From positions 1 through 64,000 of the forward strand of contig NZ_PIPJ01000001.1 in NCBI RefSeq assembly GCF_003987135.1: DNA of 64,000 nucleotides, written 5' to 3'. A program made the translations under genes and the position numbers. This stretch comes from Aliidiomarina iranensis (lineage in GTDB: Bacteria > Pseudomonadota > Gammaproteobacteria > Enterobacterales > Alteromonadaceae). How positions within the stretch are numbered: position 1 is the first letter of the stretch; the number at the start of each line of letters is the position of its first letter. Positions 33,073 through 44,628 of the stretch are shown here, one piece after another. Under the pieces are notes generated by a model that had not been told where the DNA came from, did no database searches, and was given only the letters and a program-made list of their open reading frames with translations.

Positions 33073-33122
33073 GTTATTCATGCTCTCAAGTTATGAATGC
33101 TCTATAGTTATCGATAGAGAAA
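33073..33122. repeat. degenerate 17-bp direct repeats upstream of the permease gene
   Basis: Three consecutive units start GTTAT at 33073, 33090 and 33107. The first two share 13 of 17 or more bases (GTTATTCATGCTCTCAA and GTTATGAATGCTCTATA); the third is more diverged. Arms ATTCAT and ATGAAT also form a dyad. They lie 30-80 bases before the permease ATG, where an activator or repressor could bind. Confidence 0.5.
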
Positions 33123-33150
33123 GTTACCGCCAAAGGAACGGAGTTATTCC

Positions 33151-34287
33151 ATGAAAAAGCAAGAACGCAACCTCACCGACCTCGCCACACCGATTTATGG
33201 CCTCTTTATCCTAGCCATTTTATACACTTTTTATCTGGCTCATGAGGTGGTTTTGCCGATGGTGCTCGCCATGCTGGTTACATTGCTTTTATCGCCAGTT
33301 GTGGAATCACTTTTAAAGCGCTTCGGCATCCCGAAAGCTATTTCAGCTTTGGTGTTACTGTTAACCCTGATCGGCGGCTTAGTTGGGGTAGGTGCCGCCA
33401 TGAGTGGCCCGTTATTAGAATGGGCAGAACGTGCGCCCTCCACAGTATCCCAGCTTTTTGTGGGGGAAAGCGAAGTACAACAACGAATAGAGCGAATCAC
33501 CAGTACAGCCGAGCAGTTAGAAAAGCAGCTTAACGAAGAGATGGGCGAGGAAGAGCAAGGAACAACGCAAACTGTGGTGTTGCAAACCGAGTCATGGCGG
33601 AGCCAGCTAGCCGAAGGGGCTTATCAAACAGCAGCTGGCGTATTGTTGGCTTTGGCACTCACCTATTTTCTACTGGTTAGCGGCGATCGAATGTTGTTGA
33701 ATCTCGCAGCCCAACTTTCACGCGAAAAACGCCTTATCATGATGCGTATTGTTCGGAATGGGCAAGAACACGTAGCTCGGTATTTAGGGGTAATCACACT
33801 TACGAATATAGCACTCGGTACCGCGATTGGTTTAATTGCATGGGCTGTCGGCCTACCTACTCCGGTAATATGGGGTGTGGTAGTGGGCCTCACACGATTT
33901 ATTCCTTATCTAGGCGTTATGATTGCATTTGGTTTGCTTACTATTGTTTCGGTGGCGAGCTTCGATGAACTATGGATGATAGCCATTGTACCTGCGAGCT
34001 TTATGGTGCTTACCAGCCTTGTGGGCTTCTTTTTAGAGCCTTATATCCATGGCATGCGATTGGCTGTGAATCCGGTTATTATTTTTGTTGCTATATTCTT
34101 CTGGGGTTGGCTGTGGGGCCCAGTAGGTGTTTTTATTGCTGTACCTCTAATGACAGTTATTATGGTTATTGCAAGTCATATCCCGAGTATGCAGGGCGTA
34201 TACAAAGTACTTTCAAAAGCCGAGCAGTTATCACCGCATCATCGCGATAATCAAAACGAAGAGCAAAGCGCAGAACAAAAGGATTAG
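33151..34287 (+). CDS. AI-2E-family (PerM-like) membrane permease
   Basis: 378 residues with about seven or eight membrane segments. The family features are an N-terminal helical pair (PIYGLFILAILYTFYLAHEV), a long charged loop with coiled-coil character (about 105-150) and the C-terminal block YLGVITLTNIALGTAIGLIA through GPVGVFIAVPLMTVIM. The superfamily includes autoinducer-2 exporters and Na+/H+ antiporters, so the substrate is open. The ATG is preceded by AACGGAG. It is followed four bases later by a pirin gene. Confidence 0.88.
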   Translation: MKKQERNLTDLATPIYGLFILAILYTFYLAHEVVLPMVLAMLVTLLLSPVVESLLKRFGIPKAISALVLLLTLIGGLVGVGAAMSGPLLEWAERAPSTVSQLFVGESEVQQRIERITSTAEQLEKQLNEEMGEEEQGTTQTVVLQTESWRSQLAEGAYQTAAGVLLALALTYFLLVSGDRMLLNLAAQLSREKRLIMMRIVRNGQEHVARYLGVITLTNIALGTAIGLIAWAVGLPTPVIWGVVVGLTRFIPYLGVMIAFGLLTIVSVASFDELWMIAIVPASFMVLTSLVGFFLEPYIHGMRLAVNPVIIFVAIFFWGWLWGPVGVFIAVPLMTVIMVIASHIPSMQGVYKVLSKAEQLSPHHRDNQNEEQSAEQKD

Positions 34288-34291
34288 TACC

Positions 34292-35239
34292 ATGAGTAAT
34301 CAACATGATCCTGGCAAAAGTTACATCGCCAGCGGCGTAACCAACTGCAACAAGCGTATCCAAGCCCGCATATCAGAGGTAGGTGGCATTCCGGTTGCTC
34401 GCGCTTTGCCCACCAAGGAACAACGGATGATAGGGCCTTGGTGTTTTCTTGATCATGCGGGGCCTGTGCGATTTGCGGCCGATAGCGAAGGCATGCAAGT
34501 AGGCCCACATCCACACACCTGCCTGCAAACCTTCACTTGGATGCTGGCAGGAACCGTGCTGCATCGCGATAGTTTAGGTTCGGAACAACTGATTAAACCG
34601 GGCCAAGTTAATTTAATGACCGCCGGGCACGGCATTTGCCACACCGAATCTTCTCAGTTTACCGAAGGAGCCGAAAAAGCGCTTCACGCTGCCCAGCTAT
34701 GGATTGCTTTACCCGAAGATAAAGCCGACATCGCCCCACGCTTCGATCACTATACTCAGCTTCCAAAGTTCACCGAGAAATCGGTGTCTGGCACCGTGTT
34801 GATTGGCACTTACGCCGAGCATGAAGCGCCCACCTTACATTTTTCGCCTATCGTGGGTGTCGATTTTGAGTTTCCACAACCTGAAAGCATTGAGCTAAAT
34901 CTTGAGAACGCCTTCGAATACGGCGTGCTGGCGCTTGAAGGCGGGTTTGAACTGGGTGGTGAACACTATGCACAAGATGAGCTCGCCGTGCTTTGTTCGC
35001 GCGAGCATAAAGATGGTACCCACAATGTTACACTGAAAGCCGAGCAGGGCTCGCGTATTCTGCTGATTGGTGGTAAACCTTTTCAGCAAAACGTTACCAT
35101 TTGGTGGAACTATGTAGGCCACAGTAAAGCATATATAAGTGCAGCACAGCGCGATTGGTACACACAACGCGAGCGCTTTGGTGCGATTGCAAATCCTAAC
35201 GCAGCTCGCATACTCGGTCCAGAGGTACCATGGCGTTGA
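34292..35239 (+). CDS. pirin-family protein
   Basis: 315 residues from the ATG at 34292, preceded by AAAAGGA; a longer frame overlaps the permease gene. The bicupin fold is recognisable: VGPHPHTCLQTFTWMLAG with two metal histidines and HGICHTE with the remaining His and Glu. Bacterial pirins are iron proteins, some with quercetinase activity and some regulatory. The third position of the HPHTG motif block reads Cys where Gly is usual. Likely in an operon with the permease gene. Confidence 0.88.
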   Translation: MSNQHDPGKSYIASGVTNCNKRIQARISEVGGIPVARALPTKEQRMIGPWCFLDHAGPVRFAADSEGMQVGPHPHTCLQTFTWMLAGTVLHRDSLGSEQLIKPGQVNLMTAGHGICHTESSQFTEGAEKALHAAQLWIALPEDKADIAPRFDHYTQLPKFTEKSVSGTVLIGTYAEHEAPTLHFSPIVGVDFEFPQPESIELNLENAFEYGVLALEGGFELGGEHYAQDELAVLCSREHKDGTHNVTLKAEQGSRILLIGGKPFQQNVTIWWNYVGHSKAYISAAQRDWYTQRERFGAIANPNAARILGPEVPWR

Positions 35240-35364
35240 GCATTAATTATGAAAATGAACAATAACGGCAATGGCCGCGTAGATCCCTGCAGCTGTTCCA
35301 GAGTTTTATTTAGAACGATAAATTCAGAGCAACAAATTCAGAGCAACAATAAACGGAGTAATCA

Positions 35365-35934
35365 ATGGCCTCTAATCAACCCAAAAAGCTTTTAGCGTTC
35401 GCCGGAAGCCTAAGAAAAGATTCGCTCAACAGAAAACTAATTGCCTACGTGGCAAAAGAAGCCGAAGCGGCTGGCGCGGAAGTAACCGTGCTCGATTTGA
35501 ACGATTTCCCGTTACCTATTTTTAATGAAGACATTGAAACTGAGGGCATGCCCGCCAAGGTGCGCGAGCTGCAATCGATTCTTGCCCGCCATGATGGCCT
35601 ATTAATTAGCACCCCTGAATACAACGGTGCCGTGCCTGCGCTGGTGAAAAATACGCTCGATTGGCTAACGCGCAAGCAAGCCAATGGCGATTCTGGTATT
35701 GAGTTAATCAAAGGAAAAGTAGTGGGTATCGTTTCTGCCTCACCAGGTGCTTTAGGTGGCTTGCGTTCCTTGTTGCTCCTGCGGGATCAGCTGGCAAAAC
35801 TGAGTATGTGGGTAGCGCCAGCGCAATTTGCGTTGGGCCAAGCTGATCAAGCTTTTGATGAACAAGGTGCGCTAAAAGATGGCAACCAAGTTAAACAAAT
35901 TAAAGCGGTTGTGCAGCAAGTGATTGATTTTTAG
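35365..35934 (+). CDS. NADPH-dependent FMN reductase (ChrR/azoreductase-like)
   Basis: 189 residues of flavodoxin-like fold. FMN-binding loops are clear: AGSLRKDSLNRKLI at the N-terminus and STPEYNGAVPALVKNTLDWL in the middle, as in E. coli ChrR/YieF. Such enzymes reduce quinones, chromate or azo dyes with NAD(P)H and lower oxidative stress. GGAG precedes the ATG. It converges with the rhodanese gene, one base away. Confidence 0.9.
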   Translation: MASNQPKKLLAFAGSLRKDSLNRKLIAYVAKEAEAAGAEVTVLDLNDFPLPIFNEDIETEGMPAKVRELQSILARHDGLLISTPEYNGAVPALVKNTLDWLTRKQANGDSGIELIKGKVVGIVSASPGALGGLRSLLLLRDQLAKLSMWVAPAQFALGQADQAFDEQGALKDGNQVKQIKAVVQQVIDF

Positions 35935-35935
35935 T

Positions 35936-36316
35936 TTAACCAAACTCTGGCAAATCCGGTTTCACAGTGGGTTTGCCAGCTTCTATCCAAGCATCTAAAC
36001 CACCACTAATTGAGTGCACTTGCAAATAACCCATTTCTTTTAACGCCACAGCGGCCAAAGCACCACGGCCGCTGGTTTTGCAATACACCACCACGCGCTT
36101 ATCACGATCTTGCAACTCAGGCATACCACTCAATTTAAACTCAAGCATACCGCGGGGTATATTCACCGCACCGGCAATGTGGCCGGCACGGAATTCATCC
36201 GGCTCGCGTACATCGATCAGAACATCTGATTTTTGAATTTCATTTGGCGCATCGTTAACCGAAACTTCATTAATTTTCGCCTTCGCTTCTGCCACTAAAT
36301 CCATTGCGTTTTTCAT
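35936..36316 (-). CDS. rhodanese-like sulfurtransferase
   Basis: 126 residues, a single rhodanese domain. DVREPDEFRAGHIAGAVNIP and the active-site loop VVYCKTSGRGALAA with catalytic cysteine are visible, followed by LKEMGYLQVHSISGG. A short N-terminal helix precedes the domain and there is no signal peptide, so it is cytoplasmic. It could move sulfane sulfur or handle cyanide and thiosulfate; the donor is unknown. Start preceded by GAGGTG. Confidence 0.9.
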   Translation of the reverse strand: MKNAMDLVAEAKAKINEVSVNDAPNEIQKSDVLIDVREPDEFRAGHIAGAVNIPRGMLEFKLSGMPELQDRDKRVVVYCKTSGRGALAAVALKEMGYLQVHSISGGLDAWIEAGKPTVKPDLPEFG

Positions 36317-36417
36317 TGCTTCACCTCATTTCTTTTCGTAACTCATAACTTTTCTTAACCAAAGCACACTCAAAGCATAACGCACTCATTTATATTAGCA
36401 ACTAATAATGGACGTAC

Positions 36418-36834
36418 TTAACGCACGATTTCGAGCTCCGGTATCGTGTTCTTAAACCAAGCGCGTACTGCCGGAAGCTGCTCAATAGGAAAGTAATAGC
36501 TGGCGCTAATTTTGTTTGTATATGGAAATGAAATAATGCCATAGCGCTCATCATATTCATCAATGGCTACTTTTTTAACCATACTGATAGCAACTTGTTC
36601 CATTCCTACTCGCAGCCGATCCTCGTGGCGCGCAAGTAAGCCCAACATATCTTTGGTTTTATCGGCTGGTATTTTGCTGCTCAAAGATTCCGGGAATAAT
36701 AGGAAGATGATCAGCGTCCACATACCGATATAGCGAAACATTTCTCTACCGAGCAAAAGGTAGGTAAGCATAACTAAGGATATGAGTAATAGAGCGCGGT
36801 AACGGCGGGGGAATCTTTTTATGCGGCTAATCAT
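36418..36834 (-). CDS. unknown small membrane protein
   Basis: 138 residues. A basic N-terminus (ISRIKRFPRRYRALLL) leads into two closely spaced membrane helices (about 15-50), then an alpha/beta-looking cytoplasmic domain of about 85 residues ending in ELEIVR. No family is recognised. GAGG lies nine bases before the ATG. It stands apart from its neighbours by about 100 bases on each side. Confidence 0.65.
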   Translation of the reverse strand: MISRIKRFPRRYRALLLISLVMLTYLLLGREMFRYIGMWTLIIFLLFPESLSSKIPADKTKDMLGLLARHEDRLRVGMEQVAISMVKKVAIDEYDERYGIISFPYTNKISASYYFPIEQLPAVRAWFKNTIPELEIVR

Positions 36835-36939
36835 AATGCTTTACCTCAATCACAAACTACGTAAAACAGCCTCGCTGTGGATTTCGTGGGCTATTAAACT
36901 TTGCAAACGGCGATTTTTCCACAAATTTTTCAAAATTAA

Positions 36940-37191
36940 CTACTTATGGGTTACTTTTCCGCCAATCATCTTAAATGCTGGCGCGCCCCGAATCATGGTT
37001 TCGCGAGCAAATTCTTGTTGGCAGTTCGGGCAATGGCATGGGGTGGTGGTGAAATCTTCGGTAATACGCTCGACAAAACATTTGATAAGCGCACCTTTGC
37101 CACCCTTGCGGTACTTAAACAATTTGGTTTTGCAGTTCGCGCAAAAGATATCTACAGCGCGAGCCGGTAATTTTTTTCGTGGTTTTGCCAT
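36940..37191 (-). CDS. small zinc-ribbon protein
   Basis: 83 residues from the ATG at 37191. Two CxxC knuckles, FCANCKTKLF near residue 17 and CHCPNCQQEF near 56, suggest one zinc site. Between them is LFKYRKGGKGALIKCFVERI, a basic stretch that could contact nucleic acid. The ribosome site is weak, and an upstream ATG at 37245 would add 18 residues. Similar short proteins occur widely in gammaproteobacteria without known function. Confidence 0.65.
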   Translation of the reverse strand: MAKPRKKLPARAVDIFCANCKTKLFKYRKGGKGALIKCFVERITEDFTTTPCHCPNCQQEFARETMIRGAPAFKMIGGKVTHK

Positions 37192-37301
37192 ATCAACACA
37201 ACTAAATTCCAGAGAAGGCACGTAATAGGGTATGTTACCCAGCAAAGTATGCTTTATAGTACTTAATTAACAGTAATAGATTAACACAAGCGAGGTTCAC
37301 T

Positions 37302-38171
37302 ATGCCGAATAAGCCCTACACGCCGCCGAAAGTATGGCAATGGAACCAAGAAAGTGGTGGAAAATTCGCTAATATTAATCGCCCAATAGCCGGTGCTACC
37401 CATGAAAAAGCGCTACCCGAGGGTAAGCATCCGTTTCAGCTATACTCACTGGCTACGCCGAACGGCGTGAAAGTAACCATCCTCCTTGAAGAGTTGCTCG
37501 AAGCGGGCTTTAAGGAAGCTGAATACGATGCTTGGTTGGTGAACATTATGGAAGGCGAGCAATTTAGCTCGGGCTTTGTTGAAGTAAACCCAAACTCGAA
37601 AATTCCAGCGCTACTTGATACCACCACAACGCCACCAACGCGTTTATTTGAATCGGGTTCTATATTGCTTTATTTGGCCGAGAAGTTCGGTAAGTTTATT
37701 CCAGCGGCCCCTGCACAACGCACTGAATGTATGAATTGGTTATTCTGGCAAATGGGCAGTGCCCCTATATTAGGTGGCGGTTTTGGCCATTTTTACGCCT
37801 ACGCCCCAGAGAAATTTGAATATCCTATCGATCGCTACACCATGGAAATTAAGCGCCAGCTCGATGTGCTTGATAAGCAACTCGCCAATAACCGCTTTAT
37901 CGCTGGTAACGAATACACCATCGCCGATATGGCAATTTGGCCTTGGTATGGCGCCTTGGTAAAAAACGAGGTGTATGAGGCGGCTGAGTTTATCGAAGCG
38001 CACACCTACAAAAATGTGCTCCGCTGGACCGATGAAATTGCGGCGCGCCCCGCCGTTAAACGTGGGCGCATGGTAAACCGCGCTTGGGGTGAGCCTCATG
38101 AACAGCTACACGAGCGCCACGATACCAGTGATTTTGAACTGCGCACAGAAGATAAATTGGAAAACAAATAG
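37302..38171 (+). CDS. yghU: YghU-type glutathione transferase / disulfide-bond reductase
   Basis: 289 residues matching YghU: YTPPKVWQWNQESGGKFANI at the start, a thioredoxin-like domain with LYSLATPNGVKVTILLEELL (active Thr-Pro-Asn), NPNSKIPALLD and FESGSILLYLAEKFG. A helical C-terminal domain with ADMAIWPWYG follows. These proteins bind two glutathiones and reduce disulfides or organic peroxides. GAGG precedes the ATG. It converges with the small gene at 38173, one base away. Confidence 0.92.
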   Translation: MPNKPYTPPKVWQWNQESGGKFANINRPIAGATHEKALPEGKHPFQLYSLATPNGVKVTILLEELLEAGFKEAEYDAWLVNIMEGEQFSSGFVEVNPNSKIPALLDTTTTPPTRLFESGSILLYLAEKFGKFIPAAPAQRTECMNWLFWQMGSAPILGGGFGHFYAYAPEKFEYPIDRYTMEIKRQLDVLDKQLANNRFIAGNEYTIADMAIWPWYGALVKNEVYEAAEFIEAHTYKNVLRWTDEIAARPAVKRGRMVNRAWGEPHEQLHERHDTSDFELRTEDKLENK

Positions 38172-38172
38172 G

Positions 38173-38436
38173 TTAACGCTTTATGTTCACATCACCGTTC
38201 AGTACCGAATTAAGAGCGGTGATCGCGAAAAATAGAAACATTAAGATAAAGGCGCTGCCGTGCAGCAGTAATTTTATTCCCAGTGCGGCAAAGTTAACAT
38301 CGATAATAAGCCAGTTAACCAGCTTCAAAACGCCGAGCACGAGAAAATACGAGGGTAGATAAAAGAACACCCCGAAAAATAACACCAGAACAACCGCAAG
38401 GGCTGCTAGAAATAGCAGCCCTTTTAAATATTTCAT
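38173..38436 (-). CDS. small hydrophobic membrane protein
   Basis: 87 residues from the ATG at 38436 (a TTG lies one codon earlier). Two long membrane helices (about 5-40 and 50-80) with a basic end (NGDVNIKR). No family is recognised. It is 16 bases after glmS in the same direction and lacks an obvious ribosome site, so it may be translated by readthrough coupling. A 10-bp hairpin occupies its first codons. Confidence 0.6.
   Translation of the reverse strand: MKYLKGLLFLAALAVVLVLFFGVFFYLPSYFLVLGVLKLVNWLIIDVNFAALGIKLLLHGSAFILMFLFFAITALNSVLNGDVNIKR
38399..38425 (+). terminator. hairpin within the 5' end of the small membrane protein gene; possible yghU terminator
   Basis: AGGGCTGCTA-GAAA-TAGCAGCCCT (stem 38399-38408 with 38413-38422) is followed on the plus strand by TTTT and then AAATA. 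This could end rightward transcripts from yghU about 230 bases after its stop. On the minus strand there is no T tract; there the hairpin would only structure the start of the mRNA. Confidence 0.5.
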
Positions 38437-38452
38437 CAATTATTGAACCACT

Positions 38453-40282
38453 TTATTCAACTGTAACGCTCTTTGCCAAATTCCGCGGCTGATCCACATC
38501 GGTGCCTTTGATAATGGCAACGTAGTAGCTCAATAGCTGGAGCGGCAAGGTGTATACGATGGGCGCTACGATGGCATCGACGTGATCAAGGTTGATTACG
38601 CGCATGGTTTCATCACTTTTGAAATGCGCATCTTTGTCGGCGAATACATACATTATACCGCCACGTGCCCGTACTTCTTCCACGTTAGATTTTAGCTTTT
38701 CGAGTAGCTCGTTATTTGGCGCTACCACAATTACCGGCATCTCCGCATCAATCAACGCTAACGGGCCATGCTTCAACTCACCTGCGGCGTATGCTTCGGC
38801 GTGAATGTAGCTAATTTCTTTTAGCTTTAACGCGCCCTCCATTGCGATTGGGTATTGATCGCCACGGCCAAGGAACAAGCTATGGTCTTTGTCGGCAAAT
38901 TCTTCGGCTAGTTCTTCAATTTCGGCCGTGATTTTCAACGCTTGCTCAAGCTTGGTGGGTAATGTTGCCAACGCATGGGCAATGCGGGCTTCTACCGCTT
39001 TATCCATACCGTTGTAGCGGCCCAAGGCAGCTACCAGCATAAGTAGGCCCACAAGCTGCGTGGTGAACGCCTTGGTGGACGCCACGCCTATCTCTGCACC
39101 GGCGCGGGTTTGAAACGCTAAATCAGATTCGCGCACCATCGATGATGTGGCCACATTACAAATAGTTAAGCTGGAGCGGTAGCCGAGTGTTTTCGCTAGG
39201 CGCAATGCTGCCAAGGTATCGGCGGTTTCGCCCGATTGCGAAATAGTAAGCAACAAGCTACCCGGGAATACGTGCGATTTGCGGTAACGGAACTCAGAAG
39301 CAATTTCTACGTTACAGGAAACGCCGGCATATTCCTCTAACCAATAACGAGCAACCATACCTGCGTGGTAGCTGGTACCACACGCAATAATTTGCACGTG
39401 GCGTATATCTTGGAATATCTCAGCTGCATTTTCGCCAAAAGCTTCAACCATAACCTGATCAGCGGTAACGCGGCCTTCCAAGGTATTGCGCACTGAAATT
39501 GGCTGCTCATGAATTTCTTTTAGCATGTAGTGGCGATATTCGCCTTTACCACCGGCATCGTATTGCAGATCGGAGGTAACCTGCTCACGCTCAACGGGTT
39601 CTCCAGCACTATCAAAAATACGCACTGAATCGCGATCAATAGCGGCTACATCGCCCTCTTCAAGATAGATAAAGTTCCGTGTTACTGGCAATAGCGCAAG
39701 TTGATCCGAGGCAATAAAGTTTTCACCGATGCCGAGGCCGATTACCAGTGGGCTACCGGAACGTGCTACCACTAGCTCGCCGGGATTACGCTTATCCATA
39801 ATCACCGTACCATAAGCGCCATCGAGCTGTTTTGCCGTGGCTTGTAGCGCGGTAAGCAAACTAACACCTTGCTCAAGCTCATGATGCATCAAATGGCAAA
39901 TCACTTCGGTATCGGTTTGCGAGGTGAATACATAGCCCAGACCTTGCAGTTTTTTCCGCAGCTCTTCGTGGTTTTCAATAATGCCGTTATGCACTACGGC
40001 TAAGGTGCCGTTCGAGAAGTGTGGATGCGCATTCGCTTCGGTAACGCCACCATGGGTGGCCCAACGGGTGTGGGCAATACCGCTAGAGCCATTGATACCG
40101 GTTTCCTCGAGTGCATCAGCAAGGGCTTGTACTTTGCCCACACGGCGCACTTGATGCAGGCCACTATCGTTCAACAAGGCCATACCTGCTGAATCATAAC
40201 CGCGATACTCTAAGCGGCGTAAACCTTCCAGTAAAATGCCCGCAACGCGGCGCTCAGCGGTTGCTCCAACGATTCCACACAT
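38453..40282 (-). CDS. glmS: glucosamine-6-phosphate synthase GlmS
   Basis: 609 residues, full length. The N-terminal glutaminase has catalytic Cys2 ([20 protein letters not shown]), and two SIS domains follow ([15 protein letters not shown], then [20 protein letters not shown]). The C-terminus ends [13 protein letters not shown] as in E. coli. It converts fructose-6-phosphate and glutamine to glucosamine-6-phosphate, the entry to peptidoglycan and lipopolysaccharide. It starts two bases after the glmU stop in the same operon. In E. coli this mRNA is controlled by the GlmZ small RNA; no such site was examined here. Confidence 0.98.
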   Translation of the reverse strand: MCGIVGATAERRVAGILLEGLRRLEYRGYDSAGMALLNDSGLHQVRRVGKVQALADALEETGINGSSGIAHTRWATHGGVTEANAHPHFSNGTLAVVHNGIIENHEELRKKLQGLGYVFTSQTDTEVICHLMHHELEQGVSLLTALQATAKQLDGAYGTVIMDKRNPGELVVARSGSPLVIGLGIGENFIASDQLALLPVTRNFIYLEEGDVAAIDRDSVRIFDSAGEPVEREQVTSDLQYDAGGKGEYRHYMLKEIHEQPISVRNTLEGRVTADQVMVEAFGENAAEIFQDIRHVQIIACGTSYHAGMVARYWLEEYAGVSCNVEIASEFRYRKSHVFPGSLLLTISQSGETADTLAALRLAKTLGYRSSLTICNVATSSMVRESDLAFQTRAGAEIGVASTKAFTTQLVGLLMLVAALGRYNGMDKAVEARIAHALATLPTKLEQALKITAEIEELAEEFADKDHSLFLGRGDQYPIAMEGALKLKEISYIHAEAYAAGELKHGPLALIDAEMPVIVVAPNNELLEKLKSNVEEVRARGGIMYVFADKDAHFKSDETMRVINLDHVDAIVAPIVYTLPLQLLSYYVAIIKGTDVDQPRNLAKSVTVE

Positions 40283-40284
40283 AC

Positions 40285-41676
40285 TTATTCTGCTCCCTTT
40301 TTAGTTGGCCGTTGCCAACCTGATATATTTCTTTGTTTTGCCCGGCCAACGGCCAGCTCACCATCGGCTACATTGTTCGTTACCACCGAGCCGGCTCCTG
40401 TAGTGGCATTTTCACCGATACGCACCGGTGCTACTAAGGAGCTATTTGAACCAATAAAGGCACCTGCACCAATTTCTGTTTTATGTTTGTTCGCGCCATC
40501 GTAGTTACAGGTGATGGTGCCCGCACCAATATTCGCACCTGCGCCTATTTGCGTATCACCTAGATAAGTTAAGTGCCCGGCTTTTGCACCAGCACCGAAC
40601 TCGGTATTTTTTACTTCTACAAAGTTACCCACTGCGGCGGCGTTACCCAGCTTAGTACCCGGGCGTAAGCGTGCAAAGGGGCCAACTTGTGCATTTTCAC
40701 CCACACTAGCCCCCTCTAAAACAGAGTTTGCTTTAATGCGCGCACCAGCAGCAATTTGGCTATCGCGAATCACACAATTCGGTTCGATTACGGCGCCATC
40801 ACCAATGCTCACATTACCCTCAAGCACAACATTGATGTCAATCACCACATCTTCACCTACACTCACTTCGCCACGCACATCAATGCGGGCCGGGTCGAGT
40901 AGGGTTGCACCGGCAATCATTAATTCTTCTGCTTTGCGTTGCTGGTAAGCGCGTTCGAGGGCGGCTAGTTGCACTCGATTATTTGCGCCTTCAACTTCGG
41001 CTATTTCGGCTGGTTGGCTACTGGCAATGCTCACGCCTTCGGCCGCTGCCATAGCCACGATATCGGTAAGGTAATATTCGCCTTGAACGTTATTGTTATT
41101 GAGTTGATTAAGCCAACGTTTCAATGCTTTTCCATCGGCCGCCATCATGCCGGTGTTTACTTCGGTAATTTTACGCTCTTGCGCGCTCGCATCTTTATGC
41201 TCAACAATGCCGGTAATCACACCTTGCTGATCGCGTACAATACGGCCGTAGCCGGTTGGGTCTGGTAGGGTAACCGTTAATAATGCCAGTGCGTTATTCG
41301 CTTTTGCCGCAAGCAAATTTTGTAGTGTTTCTGGGCGAGTAAGAGGCACATCACCGTATAAAATCAATACCGTGTCGTTGTCGCTAATATTTGGAATCGT
41401 TTGTTGCACCGCGTGCCCGGTGCCTAGCTGCTCAGCCTGCTCCACCCAAGTTACGCCATGCTGCTCGGAAAATTCCGCCAAGTGCGCTTGCAGCTGTTCG
41501 GCGCCGTGGCCATATACCAGCTGTAACTGCTTGGCACCTACTAGCAACGCAGTATCGAGCACATGCTGCACCATCGGCTTTTGCGCCACCGGGTGCAGTA
41601 CTTTGGGTAAATTTGAACGCATTCTTGTGCCTTTTCCGGCAGCAAGAACAACAACATTTAAAACAGGTGAGGGCAT
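40285..41676 (-). CDS. glmU: bifunctional GlmU (acetyltransferase / uridyltransferase)
   Basis: 463 residues. The N-terminal nucleotidyltransferase has [20 protein letters not shown] and YGDVPLTRP. The left-handed beta-helix acetyltransferase half has [20 protein letters not shown] and [16 protein letters not shown]. It makes UDP-GlcNAc from glucosamine-1-phosphate, two steps after GlmS. AAGGA precedes the ATG. The gene follows the ATP synthase operon terminator, the same order as E. coli. Confidence 0.98.
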   Translation of the reverse strand: MPSPVLNVVVLAAGKGTRMRSNLPKVLHPVAQKPMVQHVLDTALLVGAKQLQLVYGHGAEQLQAHLAEFSEQHGVTWVEQAEQLGTGHAVQQTIPNISDNDTVLILYGDVPLTRPETLQNLLAAKANNALALLTVTLPDPTGYGRIVRDQQGVITGIVEHKDASAQERKITEVNTGMMAADGKALKRWLNQLNNNNVQGEYYLTDIVAMAAAEGVSIASSQPAEIAEVEGANNRVQLAALERAYQQRKAEELMIAGATLLDPARIDVRGEVSVGEDVVIDINVVLEGNVSIGDGAVIEPNCVIRDSQIAAGARIKANSVLEGASVGENAQVGPFARLRPGTKLGNAAAVGNFVEVKNTEFGAGAKAGHLTYLGDTQIGAGANIGAGTITCNYDGANKHKTEIGAGAFIGSNSSLVAPVRIGENATTGAGSVVTNNVADGELAVGRAKQRNISGWQRPTKKGAE

Positions 41677-41805
41677 ATGCCATTCCTTGCAATCATTAAA
41701 TCGGTTTACATCAATGTAACACCTAGTTTATCAGTGTTTCTTGAGCTTCGAAACGGTGAATTTGCGTGCTTACCGGAAGCTTTGCAATTTATCTAACAAT
41801 AGCAA

Positions 41806-41833
41806 CAAAAAAACCCAGCACATTGGCTGGGTT
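41806..41833 (-). terminator. terminator of the ATP synthase operon
   Basis: On the minus strand AACCCAGC pairs with GCTGGGTT (41812-41819 with 41826-41833, 6-base loop) and runs into a T tract (A residues at 41806-41813 on the plus strand). It lies about 30 bases after the atpC stop. Confidence 0.93.
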
Positions 41834-41864
41834 TTGGTTAAGTTGAACGCCTTTGCGAACCTGT

Positions 41865-42293
41865 TTATTTGCCTTTGCGTTTCCGCAGTTGTTGCAATAC
41901 TCGCAACTGGGCAATTGCACGAGATAGTTCGGCAGCTGCTTCAGCATAAGATAAATCTGGAGAAGAGTGAGCCAGAGCTTCGCGTGCTTCTTTGATCGCT
42001 TTCTCTGTTGCTGCTTCATCCAAATCGCCGCCACGCACTGCTGTATCAGATAATACAGTAATGGTTTCTGGCTGAACTTCCATTACACCGCCAGCGATGT
42101 AAAAAAGCTCTTCTTCACCTTCTTCTGTAACTACGCGAACCATGCCAGGTTTCAAGGCGGTCAGCAATGGAGTGTGGCCGGGTAAAATACCAAGCTCACC
42201 CTCACTACCTGTCACCTGGATAGAGCGAATATTGCCGGAGAACAAACGATCTTCAGCGCTTACTACGTCCAGATGTACTGTGGATACCGCCAT
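41865..42293 (-). CDS. atpC: ATP synthase F1 epsilon subunit
   Basis: 142 residues. The N-terminal beta-sandwich ([39 protein letters not shown]) and a C-terminal helical hairpin rich in Ala and Glu are both present. The subunit forms part of the central stalk and can inhibit ATP hydrolysis. The C-terminal helices end in a basic LRKRKGK. GGGAGG precedes the ATG. Last gene of the operon. Confidence 0.97.
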   Translation of the reverse strand: MAVSTVHLDVVSAEDRLFSGNIRSIQVTGSEGELGILPGHTPLLTALKPGMVRVVTEEGEEELFYIAGGVMEVQPETITVLSDTAVRGGDLDEAATEKAIKEAREALAHSSPDLSYAEAAAELSRAIAQLRVLQQLRKRKGK

Positions 42294-42311
42294 TACAAAC
42301 CTCCCGTTCGA

Positions 42312-43700
<1,389 letters not shown>

Positions 43701-43739
43701 TTATCCTCTAACTCTGCAAAATCTTTCTGACCTGTTGCC

Positions 43740-44600
43740 TTAAACAGCACCGGCACCCGAAACAATTTCGGAAATCTCTTGAGTGATCGCCGCTTGACGC
43801 GCTTTGTTGTATACCAACTGAAGCTCATCAATAAGATCACCCGCGTTATCCGTAGCCGCTTTCATCGCGACCATTCGAGCTGCCTGCTCACTGGCGAGGT
43901 TTTCCACAACGCCCTGATACACCTGGCTTTCAATAAACCGACGCAACAACGTGTCAAGAATAGACTTGGCATCCGGTTCATACAGATAATCCCATGCGTG
44001 TTCGCGCTTGGCAGTTTCTGATTTTGGCAACGGCAATAATTGGTTGATCACTGGCTCTTGGGTCATGGTGTTTACAAACTTGTTGTACACCAAGTAGATT
44101 CGGTCTAACTCGCCTTCTTCGAAGGCTTTAATCATAACCGAAACTGTACCAATCACATCAGCTACCTTTGGCCGATCGCCAAGGCCTGATGATTGCGACA
44201 GGATGCTTCCTGATAACCGTTTAAAAAAGCCTGACGCTTTACTGCCCACTGCAGCGAAGCTGACTTCAACATCTTTTTCTTGCCATTCTTGAACATCACG
44301 AACTACTTTTCGGAATTCGTTACTGTTCAAACCGCCACACAATCCACGGTCGGTAGAAACGATGATGTAACCAACGCGCTTAACCTCTCGATCTTCCAAC
44401 CACGTATGGCGGTACTCGAGGTTACCTTGGGCAATATGGCCGATCACTTTGCGAATGGACTCAGCATACGGACGGCTCAATGCCATCTGTTCCTGCGCCC
44501 GTTTCATCTTCGACGCAGCGACCATTTCCATTGCGCTGGTGATCTTCTGAGTATTATTGATACTCCCGATCTGAGTTTTAATCTCTTTACCAACGGCCAT
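43740..44600 (-). CDS. atpG: ATP synthase F1 gamma subunit
   Basis: 286 residues. Long N- and C-terminal coiled-coil helices ([20 protein letters not shown] at the start, [20 protein letters not shown] near the end) flank the globular middle with [10 protein letters not shown]. It is the rotating shaft coupling proton flow to ATP synthesis. A stable hairpin lies just upstream, between atpA and atpG. Confidence 0.98.
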   Translation of the reverse strand: MAVGKEIKTQIGSINNTQKITSAMEMVAASKMKRAQEQMALSRPYAESIRKVIGHIAQGNLEYRHTWLEDREVKRVGYIIVSTDRGLCGGLNSNEFRKVVRDVQEWQEKDVEVSFAAVGSKASGFFKRLSGSILSQSSGLGDRPKVADVIGTVSVMIKAFEEGELDRIYLVYNKFVNTMTQEPVINQLLPLPKSETAKREHAWDYLYEPDAKSILDTLLRRFIESQVYQGVVENLASEQAARMVAMKAATDNAGDLIDELQLVYNKARQAAITQEISEIVSGAGAV

Positions 44601-44628
44601 GATTAATCTCCCGCGTTACAACGACTGA

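Noticed and set aside
34169-34291. Extension of the pirin ORF into the permease gene
   Set aside because: The first 41 codons overlap the permease coding region and lack a ribosome site; AAAAGGA before 34292 fits.
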